From assembly GCF_024756255.1 (NCBI RefSeq), contig NZ_JANUHB010000001.1, positions 1,364,001 through 1,428,000 on the forward strand: 64,000 nucleotides of DNA, given 5' to 3'. Within the stretch, counting starts at the first letter, position 1. Every line of letters begins with the position of its first letter. The notes beneath the pieces are model-generated. The model saw nothing but the letters and a program-made list of their open reading frames with translations. It searched no databases and had not been told where the DNA came from. This document shows, in pieces, positions 56,942 to 64,000 of this stretch. The DNA is from Massilia agilis. Its GTDB lineage: Bacteria > Pseudomonadota > Gammaproteobacteria > Burkholderiales > Burkholderiaceae_D. A program made the translations under genes and the position numbers.

Positions 56942-57261
56942 TCGTAACTATAGGACTGGAAAAGAAATTCCGTCAATATTTTGCGGCGGGCTGGGGCGCG
57001 CAATGCAGGCGTGGGAACGAATAGTACACCAGGCGGGGCTGGGACGGCCGCAGGGGCGGTGAATTCGCCGGGGCAAGGAGGCTTTGCGGCCGAGGCGCCG
57101 GTCTATGGGTCCCCGCCTTCGCGGGGACGACGTGCTACTGCTAACTAGTCCAGGTACCGCTAATCTAGGCTCCGTCGTCCCCGCGAAGGCGGGGACCCAT
57201 GCTGAGCAAGCAGAAACCGAGAGCGTCCGATAGAGCACCCGCATCCGGCGGGGCCGGAGGC
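56942..57261. other. Intergenic region between the ZapB-like gene and the phosphoribosyltransferase
   Basis: About 320 bases holding the repeat pair at 57103-57207 and otherwise nothing recognised; the zapBA promoter should lie near 56950-57100. Confidence 0.5.
57103..57207. repeat. Family-A palindromic repeat pair in reversed arrangement
   Basis: TATGGGTCCCCGCCTTCGCG (57103-57132) is the inverted copy and comes first; CCGTCGTCCCCGCGAAGGCG (57172-57207) is the forward copy. At every other two-copy locus the forward copy comes first, so here the pair is turned inside out. Confidence 0.85.
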
Positions 57262-57456
57262 TCAGGGCTCAGTCGCCCCATGCATCGGAGGCGGCAACGC
57301 CGTACGCAGCACAAAGAGCGCCCGCGCCCGCTCGGCCACGATCCTGCGCCCTTCCCGCAAGCGCGCGATCTCGGCGGCCGAGAGCGCGCGCGGCTGGGCG
57401 ACGCGATCCAGCCTCAACTGCACCACGAAGGCCCCGATCCCCGGCTCGTCACGCAC
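57262..57456 (-). CDS. Possible 64-residue protein overlapping the phosphoribosyltransferase end
   Basis: A GTG at 57456 overlaps the stop of the upstream phosphoribosyltransferase gene and opens VRDEPGIGAFVVQLRLDRVA, ending PPPMHGATEP. It contains QPRALSAAEIARLREGRRIV, a plausible helix. GAGG lies 10 bases before the GTG. No family is recognised; it could be a small coupled gene or chance open frame. Confidence 0.3.
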   Translation of the reverse strand: MRDEPGIGAFVVQLRLDRVAQPRALSAAEIARLREGRRIVAERARALFVLRTALPPPMHGATEP

Positions 57457-58165
57457 GCCAAGCCGCCTCGATCCGCGCGCGCACGTGGTCGCTGTCGCGG
57501 TGGGCGGCAACGAATCCGGCCTCGACGGCGGTGAAGCAGTCGAAGCGGTAGCCGAAGTTTTCTTCCCACCAGTTTTCGAGTGAACCATGTTTGTCCCGCA
57601 GTTCGCGCAGCAGTGCGGCCCCCGGCCGCAGCACCGCGCTCGACGCATTGCCGGTCAGTACTGTCGCCCCCAGCACCCGTCCGCCCTGGCGCATGATGTG
57701 ACCGCGCAGGTTGGCCAGCGTTCCCCCTTGCCGGATGAAGTCGTCCACGAGCACATACGCCCTGCCCGGCTCGACCGTGCCGTCGAACACGGCCTGGCGC
57801 GCCAGGTGCACGAAGGCCGGATCGTCCACGTGCTCGACGATATTGGCCTGCACGATGTCAGTATCCACCTGCCAGCCCAGCAATTGCTGCAGCCCCTGCG
57901 CCAGCACATCCGGCAGCACGTTCAGGCCATCGCGCTTTTGCGCGTGCACGCCGGCCAGCATTGGCGCTTCGCTGCCGGCCAGCTGCGCCAGCCGGTCCAC
58001 CACCTGGCCACAACAGGTGTCCGCGACCAGCAGCGCGGCCGCATCCACGTCGCCGGATCGTGCGGCGGCAAACCAGGGATGGGTGGTAACCTCCGATTTT
58101 TGTGCGTGGACCAGGACCGGTGGGAAGCCTTCTTCCCAGGGAAAACGCGCTGGTTTCGGGTGCAT
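57449..58165 (-). CDS. Phosphoribosyltransferase-fold protein
   Basis: 238 residues. The PRPP-binding loop VLVDDFIRQGGTLANLRGHI (two acidic residues then small residues and GGT) is the type I phosphoribosyltransferase signature, here near residues 146-165. N-terminal residues (MHPKPARFPWEEGFPPVLVH, about 1-60) are unusual and contain no signal peptide. Base specificity cannot be read; it could be a salvage enzyme or a non-enzymatic regulator. AAGGAG lies 6 bases before ATG 58165; a longer frame upstream is not needed. Divergent from groES. Confidence 0.8.
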   Translation of the reverse strand: MHPKPARFPWEEGFPPVLVHAQKSEVTTHPWFAAARSGDVDAAALLVADTCCGQVVDRLAQLAGSEAPMLAGVHAQKRDGLNVLPDVLAQGLQQLLGWQVDTDIVQANIVEHVDDPAFVHLARQAVFDGTVEPGRAYVLVDDFIRQGGTLANLRGHIMRQGGRVLGATVLTGNASSAVLRPGAALLRELRDKHGSLENWWEENFGYRFDCFTAVEAGFVAAHRDSDHVRARIEAAWRA

Positions 58166-58260
58166 GGCTGCTCCTTGGCGAACCCACCCTTTTTCGCCTC
58201 CGGCGGCCGGTTCAGGTTTGATGCCGATCAAACAGGCAGAACAAACAAGCAACAGCAGTT

Positions 58261-58290
58261 CTTGAAATGCTGAATTATCGTCCCTATAAT
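58261..58290 (+). promoter_or_regulatory. groESL promoter with sigma-70 and sigma-32-like elements
   Basis: TTGAAA (58262-58267) and TATAAT (58285-58290), spacer 17 bases, a near-perfect sigma-70 promoter. The same DNA also reads CTTGAAA ... CCCTATA, close to a sigma-32 (heat-shock) promoter. Confidence 0.82.
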
Positions 58291-58316
58291 TAGCACTCGT
58301 TAGCGGTGAGTGCTAA
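58290..58316 (+). promoter_or_regulatory. CIRCE operator for HrcA
   Basis: Perfect inverted repeat TTAGCACTC (58290-58298), 9 bases, GAGTGCTAA (58308-58316). It starts at the last base of the -10 element, so bound HrcA would block initiation until heat shock. Confidence 0.95.
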
Positions 58317-58393
58317 CAACACTTTCCGGATCGCAGCTGCTGTCTCAAAGCTGCGCCTTGCAAGTCAAACCATTGAATCTAAAGGAGTTTTGC

Positions 58394-58684
58394 ATGAACC
58401 TTCGCCCTCTGCACGATCGCGTTATCGTGAAGCGTCTCGACCAGGAAACCAAAACTGCGTCCGGCCTGATCATCCCCGATGCAGCGGCAGAAAAACCGGA
58501 CCAGGGCGAAATCCTCGCCGTGGGTAACGGCAAAGTGCAAGAAAACGGTCAGGTTCGTCCGCTGGAAGTGAAAGTCGGTGACCGCGTCCTGTTCGGCAAA
58601 TACTCGGGCCAGACCGTCAAGGTCAAGGGCGAGGAACTGCTGGTGATGCGCGAAGAAGACATCATGGCCGTCCTGGTCGACTAA
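58394..58684 (+). CDS. groES: Co-chaperonin GroES
   Basis: 96-residue heptameric lid of the GroEL chamber. [39 protein letters not shown] (the mobile loop) and [20 protein letters not shown] are textbook GroES. AAAGGAG precedes the ATG. It is first in the groES-groEL operon, driven by the promoter and CIRCE operator at 58261-58316; groEL follows 42 bases later. Confidence 0.98.
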   Translation: MNLRPLHDRVIVKRLDQETKTASGLIIPDAAAEKPDQGEILAVGNGKVQENGQVRPLEVKVGDRVLFGKYSGQTVKVKGEELLVMREEDIMAVLVD

Positions 58685-60370
<1,686 letters not shown>

Positions 60371-60424
60371 TTTGCCAGGTCCGTCGCGCGCCGGTTGCGG
60401 CCGGCGTCGCCTCGCCTCACGAAA

Positions 60425-60460
60425 AAGCCTGCAAGGTTCGCGCCTTGCGGGCTTTTTTAT
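60425..60460 (+). terminator. Terminator of groESL
   Basis: GCCTGCAAGG and CCTTGCGGGC arms around a 6-base loop (TTCGCG), followed by TTTTTTATTTT. Confidence 0.9.
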
Positions 60461-60464
60461 TTTG

Positions 60465-60508
60465 CGTAGGGTGGGCACAAGTGCCCACGCGGTAATACGC
60501 GGCATTCG
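60465..60508. repeat. Family-B palindromic repeat, half unit
   Basis: CGTAGGGTGGGCACAAGTGC begins a left half with stem GGGCAC/GTGCCC; the second half is missing. It sits in the 60-base gap between the groESL terminator and the sdhB 3' end. Confidence 0.8.
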
Positions 60509-60523
60509 CCTGCCCCGGGAGGC

Positions 60524-61219
60524 TCAGCACGCACGTGCCGCCAGTCGCAGGCGGATCTTTTCGATCGCGCGCGAGGGCGCCAAGCCTTTGGGACAAACCT
60601 CGGTGCAGTTCATGATGGTCCGGCACCGGAACAGCCGGTAGACATCGTTCAGGTCATCCAGCCGCTCGTCCGTCGCCCGGTCGCGGCTGTCGGCAATGAA
60701 ACGATACGCCTGCAACAGCCCGGCGGGACCGACGAACTTGTCGGGATTCCACCAGAACGATGGGCACTGGCTGGAGCAGCATGCGCACAGGATGCATTCG
60801 TACAGCCCGTCGAGCGCGTCCCTTTGCTGCGGCGACTGCAGCCTTTCCCTTTCCGGCGGCGGATCAGGATTGATCAGGTAGGGCTTGACCGAATGGTACT
60901 GCGCGAAAAACTGGGTCATGTCCACGACCAGGTCGCGAATCACGGGAAAACTGGGCAAGGGCCGCAACACGACAGGCTCCTTCAGCGTCCTGATTGGGGT
61001 GATGCACGCCAGCCCGTTGCGGCCGTTGATGTTGATGGCGTCGGACCCGCACACGCCTTCACGGCAGGAACGGCGAATGGTCAGCGTATCGTCCTGCATT
61101 TTGATCCGAAGTATTGCATCGAGCAGCATGTGGTCGCTCGGCGCGAGCGTGATCTCCACGTCTTGCATGTGCGGCTGTCGGTCACGCTCCGGGTCGTAGC
61201 GGTAGATGGAAAACTTCAT
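60524..61219 (-). CDS. sdhB: Succinate dehydrogenase/fumarate reductase iron-sulfur subunit
   Basis: 231 residues of the electron-transfer subunit of complex II. The [2Fe-2S] cysteines sit in SCREGVCGSDAININGRNGL (C52, C57) and at C72; the [4Fe-4S] motif is CILCACCSSQCPSF and the [3Fe-4S] part CRTIMNCTEVCPKGL. All cluster ligands are present, so the protein should be functional. It is the last gene of an sdhC-sdhD-sdhB cluster that contains no sdhA, which is unusual. Its ATG overlaps the sdhD stop (ATGA). Confidence 0.93.
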   Translation of the reverse strand: MKFSIYRYDPERDRQPHMQDVEITLAPSDHMLLDAILRIKMQDDTLTIRRSCREGVCGSDAININGRNGLACITPIRTLKEPVVLRPLPSFPVIRDLVVDMTQFFAQYHSVKPYLINPDPPPERERLQSPQQRDALDGLYECILCACCSSQCPSFWWNPDKFVGPAGLLQAYRFIADSRDRATDERLDDLNDVYRLFRCRTIMNCTEVCPKGLAPSRAIEKIRLRLAARAC

Positions 61220-61569
61220 CGGGCCTCCCAAGCCGGGCCGGCGTGCAGCAGCACCTGCCCGGCCCACAGCGCCAGTCCGGCCAGCACCAGGGCCAGCGCT
61301 GCCAGCAACGCCAGCCGCAGCGGCAGCACGCGCACGTAGTCGATCAGCACGTCGCGCAGGCCAACCCAGGCGTGCAGGAACATGGACAGGAAAAACAATG
61401 CCGCAGCGAACCGGACCATCGGCAAGCTGACCCAGGCATGCCATTCGTCATAGGAGCCTGGCCGGTCGAGCACCATGTGAAGCAAGACAAAAACGAGAAA
61501 GAACAGCATCCAGACTGCGGTGAAGCGCTGCACCAGCCACGCCGGCAGTCCGGAGAAAACCTTTTTCAA
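61216..61569 (-). CDS. sdhD: Succinate dehydrogenase hydrophobic anchor subunit D
   Basis: 117 residues from a TTG start that overlaps the sdhC stop (TTGA), with GGGAG 8 bases upstream. Three membrane helices are evident (about 15-35, 50-75 and 85-110). H66 in FLSMFLHAWVGLRDVL is the likely haem-b ligand, and IDYVRV (D77, Y78) matches the ubiquinone-site DY of E. coli SdhD. It anchors SdhB to the inner membrane together with SdhC. Confidence 0.85.
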   Translation of the reverse strand: MKKVFSGLPAWLVQRFTAVWMLFFLVFVLLHMVLDRPGSYDEWHAWVSLPMVRFAAALFFLSMFLHAWVGLRDVLIDYVRVLPLRLALLAALALVLAGLALWAGQVLLHAGPAWEAR

Positions 61570-61946
61570 AGCAAAGCTCCCGCGGCCAGCAGCAAGATGA
61601 CCAGGCCCGCACAGTTGACCGCCCAGGCACTCGTCCGTGCAGCCGGCAATGGCGAGCCGATGTCCACGTCGCTGAGCAGATGACGTATTCCTGCGAGGAC
61701 ATGGTGCGCGAGGGCCCAGATCGAGGCCGCAACCAAGGCTTTCACCGGCAAGCGGCCGAGGATGCCAGCGGCGAGCGCATAGCCGCGAGGGCTTTGCAGG
61801 GACAGCTGAAGCACGTAAATGTAGAACGGCACGCACAGTGCGAGGATGATGCCGGACACCCGGTGGCCAATGGACGTGAGCGCGCCAACGGGCATCTGGA
61901 TCTGCATCAGGTTGAAGAACCTGGGCCGCCGCTGTTCGTGTTCCAT
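61566..61946 (-). CDS. sdhC: Succinate dehydrogenase cytochrome b556 subunit
   Basis: 126 residues with three membrane helices. TSIGHRVSGIILAL contains S25 and R29 (quinone site), and WALAHHVLAGIRHLLSD contains the likely haem ligand histidine (H81 or H82). The start is ATG 61946 with AGGGA upstream; a GTG one codon earlier is also possible. It is the first gene of the cluster and lies across a 196-base divergent gap from the DUF488 gene. Confidence 0.9.
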   Translation of the reverse strand: MEHEQRRPRFFNLMQIQMPVGALTSIGHRVSGIILALCVPFYIYVLQLSLQSPRGYALAAGILGRLPVKALVAASIWALAHHVLAGIRHLLSDVDIGSPLPAARTSAWAVNCAGLVILLLAAGALL

Positions 61947-61992
61947 CACGGATTCCCTGGCGCGATTTGTTCGCGCATCGCATCACACACTA

Positions 61993-62004
61993 ATGGCATG
62001 CCAT
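61993..62004. promoter_or_regulatory. 12-base palindrome in the sdhC/DUF488 divergent gap
   Basis: ATGGCATGCCAT is a perfect palindrome about 47 bases upstream of sdhC. It could be an operator; no regulator is known. Confidence 0.3.
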
Positions 62005-62142
62005 GGGCGACCGATTGAGTCGCATCAAACGCGCGGGGCGCGCACCGCTGGCCGCAAGAACGCCCGGCCGGCCGGCTTGGTGGCAGAATGAATGCATCGG
62101 GCCGCAGCCAACGCCGGCAGGGCCGCGAACCAGGAGCGCGAC

Positions 62143-62532
62143 TTGAGCCAACGAATCCGGGCCGACCATATCAAGCTGAAACGTGCCTACGAGCCGGCCA
62201 GCCCGGCCGACGGCACGCGCATCCTCGTCGATCGCCTGTGGCCACGCGGCGTCGCCAGGACCGATGCCGCGCTCGACCTGTGGGAAAAGGACCTCGCCCC
62301 CAGTACCGAACTGCGCCAATGGTTCAACCATGATCCGGCGCGCTGGGAAGAATTCCAGATGCGCTATGCCGACGAGCTGCACCAGCATGCGGACGCGCTC
62401 GAGCGCCTGCGTGCGCTGGCGCGCAAGGGAACCGTCACGCTGGTCTACGGCGCGCGGGACGAGCTTCACAATGATGCTGTTGCCCTGCGCACACTGCTGC
62501 TCGCCAGCAGTACGCACCCTGACAAGGCCTGA
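62143..62532 (+). CDS. DUF488-domain protein (YeaO-like)
   Basis: 129 residues from TTG 62143, which has AGGAG 6 bases upstream; an in-frame ATG at 62092 would add 17 residues without a ribosome-binding site. IKLKRAYEPASPADGTRILV, DRLWPRGVARTDAALDLWEK and PARWEEFQMRYADEL are DUF488/YeaO signatures. The function of the family is unknown. It stands divergent from the sdh cluster and 18 bases before the molybdopterin fusion gene, with which it may be cotranscribed. Confidence 0.85.
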   Translation: MSQRIRADHIKLKRAYEPASPADGTRILVDRLWPRGVARTDAALDLWEKDLAPSTELRQWFNHDPARWEEFQMRYADELHQHADALERLRALARKGTVTLVYGARDELHNDAVALRTLLLASSTHPDKA

Positions 62533-62550
62533 TCCACCGCGGCGGCAGCA

Positions 62551-64000
62551 ATGGACAGCCGGCGCGATCCCCTGCAGGCCCGCCTCACAAATGCTCCCGA
62601 CCGCTTGCGGCTTGACGAGTGGCTGCCGCCACAACATGGCATCGCGCCGCGCATCCGCTTCGGGAAACACTGGATCAACACCTTGTGGGCAGTGCCGCTG
62701 CTTGCCGTGCTGCTGGCCGCCGCCATCGTGGCCGCCCGGTATGTGCGCACGCTCCCGTCCGTGGCCGCCTTCATGGCAACCTATCCTGGCCTTGCGCCCT
62801 GGCCGAGCGCCGTGCACTCGGGGTTTCCGTGGTGGCTGCGCTTGCAGCATTTCCTCAACCTGCTGTTCATGGTCTTCATCATCCGGTCCGGCATCCAGAT
62901 TCTCGCCGACCACCCGCGGCTGTACTGGTCGCGCGGGTCGATTCCTGGCCGCGAATGGTTCCGGTTCCAGCGCGACGTGCCGCAAGACCGCGTGTGGACA
63001 TCCAAGGACGACTCCGTGACCATCCCTGCCTGGCTTGGCATTCCTGGCGTACGCCACTCGGTTGGCCTGGCGCGCTGGTGGCACCTGTCGTTCGACCTGC
63101 TGTGGCTGGCCAACGGCCTTGTGTCCTGGGTGCTTCTGTTTTCGACGGACCAATGGCACAGGCTCGTGCCGACGAGCTGGTCGGTGTTCCCCAACGCACT
63201 CTCGACCGCACTGCAGTACCTGTCGCTGCAGTTTCCGGTGGAACAAGCCTGGACCCGCTACAACGCCCTGCAACAGCTGACCTACTTCATCACGGTGTTC
63301 ATTGCCGCGCCATTGGCCGCAATCACGGGCCTGATGCAAAGTCCGGCCATCGCGAACCGGTTCGGCGGCCTGTCGCGGCGATTGAGCCGCCAGGCTGCCA
63401 GAAGCGTGCATTTCCTCGTGATGTGCTGGTTCGTGCTGTTCATCTTCATCCACGTCACGCTGGTGTTCACCACGGGCATGCGCCGCAACCTGAATTTCAT
63501 GTTCGCCGGCGTCAACGACGAGTCCTGGCGCGGGGTTGCGCTGTTTGCGGTGGCAATGGCGTTCGTCGCCCTTGCCTGGGTGTGTGCATCGCCCCTGACG
63601 ATCAGGCACGCGCGCCTGGTCCAACGCGCCGGCCGGCGCCTGATCGGCAGGATCAAGGGCCTGGCCGAGCGCTGGGAGCCGCGTGTGCAATACGCCGACA
63701 CCGACATTTCATCGTACTTCTGGCTGAACGGCACCCTGCCCCGCTCCGCGGCCTATGAGGCACTGCGGCGCGAGGACTTTGCCGCTTATCGCCTGCGTAT
63801 CGGCGGGCTGGTCGCCCGGCCCTGCACCCTGTCGTTCGCGCAGATCAAGGCGATGGACAAGCAGGTGCAGGTCTGCGAGCACTTTTGCATCCAGGGCTGG
63901 TCGGGTGTGGCCAAATGGGGTGGCCTGCCGATGCGCCGGCTGCTTGAACTGGTCGGGCCGCTGCCGGGCGCGCGTTACGTGGTCTTTTATTCGTTTGCGG
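62551..64000 (+). CDS. Cytochrome-b/molybdopterin oxidoreductase fusion (5' part)
   Basis: At least 483 residues, cut by the right edge. Residues 43-350 carry about six membrane helices with four well-placed histidines (H100, H178, H287, H301), a cytochrome-b561-like arrangement able to bind two haems. From about 395 on it becomes a sulfite-oxidase/YedY-type molybdopterin domain (AAYRLRIGGLVARPCTLSFA, CEHFCIQGWSGVAKWGGLPM), with C446 as the likely molybdenum ligand. The YedY/YedZ roles of a soluble reductase and a membrane haem partner seem to be joined in one chain. The natural substrate is unknown; a sulfoxide or S-/N-oxide is plausible. Confidence 0.85.
   Translation, partial: MDSRRDPLQARLTNAPDRLRLDEWLPPQHGIAPRIRFGKHWINTLWAVPLLAVLLAAAIVAARYVRTLPSVAAFMATYPGLAPWPSAVHSGFPWWLRLQHFLNLLFMVFIIRSGIQILADHPRLYWSRGSIPGREWFRFQRDVPQDRVWTSKDDSVTIPAWLGIPGVRHSVGLARWWHLSFDLLWLANGLVSWVLLFSTDQWHRLVPTSWSVFPNALSTALQYLSLQFPVEQAWTRYNALQQLTYFITVFIAAPLAAITGLMQSPAIANRFGGLSRRLSRQAARSVHFLVMCWFVLFIFIHVTLVFTTGMRRNLNFMFAGVNDESWRGVALFAVAMAFVALAWVCASPLTIRHARLVQRAGRRLIGRIKGLAERWEPRVQYADTDISSYFWLNGTLPRSAAYEALRREDFAAYRLRIGGLVARPCTLSFAQIKAMDKQVQVCEHFCIQGWSGVAKWGGLPMRRLLELVGPLPGARYVVFYSFA

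Overview
The window is GC-rich chromosomal DNA from a betaproteobacterium, most likely Oxalobacteraceae (Massilia/Telluria/Duganella type). This rests on recognisable gene content (radC-rpmB-rpmG, purN-rsmB, holC, arfB, a pdh operon whose E3 carries a lipoyl domain), on the order zapB-like/zapA/6S RNA/EVE, and on two families of small palindromic repeats scattered between genes. The species is an inference; no 16S gene is present. I see no insertion sequence, prophage or CRISPR array.

Layout. 1-1320 holds livM (cut by the window edge) and livH on the minus strand, with a terminator-like hairpin in the livH leader. 1.9-7.5 kb: ispH-fkpB, a ferric-reductase-like flavoprotein, radC, rpmB-rpmG and a hydrolase-like lipoprotein. 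7.6-12.9 kb: a fatty-acid desaturase, an MscS channel, rsmB and purN in a minus-strand run, then an orphan barstar-like gene. 13.2-17.9 kb: a glycine-zipper envelope protein, a spermidine-synthase-like methyltransferase abutting an orphan GspE ATPase, two tandem tRNA-Lys genes each with its own promoter and terminator, an IMPACT-family protein and a cupin. 18.5-28.3 kb: an S41 peptidase, a cysteine hydrolase with divergent LysR regulator, slipin/NfeD, an HDOD protein, a LEA-like/BON secreted protein and two putative zinc metallopeptidases. 28.4-33.5 kb: an EmrAB-OprM-type drug efflux operon with a divergent TetR gene and well-resolved facing promoters.

33.9-35.2 kb is A/T-richer and carries one unrecognised gene, probably acquired. 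35.3-42.3 kb: a beta-hydroxyacid dehydrogenase and the pyruvate dehydrogenase operon aceE-aceF-lpdA. 42.7-49.9 kb: folD, prlC, a glutaredoxin-like protein, holC with a partner gene, a Liv-type binding protein, a class I cytochrome c and a small Trp-rich protein. 49.9-55.6 kb: ilvD with a divergent LysR gene, lgt, a translation-rescue group (arfB, SUI1/YciH) and a TauE-type permease. 55.6-58.2 kb: EVE protein, 6S RNA, zapA, a zapB-like gene and a phosphoribosyltransferase. 58.2-64 kb: groES-groEL behind a promoter overlapping a CIRCE operator, a succinate dehydrogenase cluster sdhC-sdhD-sdhB with no sdhA, a DUF488 protein, and a cytochrome-b/molybdopterin fusion protein cut by the right edge.

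No wholly new multi-gene system is evident. The most unusual signals are the two palindromic repeat families whose stems vary but stay complementary, a secreted protein with ten tandem 11-residue LEA-like repeats joined to a BON domain, the flavoprotein-less sdh cluster, and the tandem tRNA-Lys genes with a compensated T-stem.
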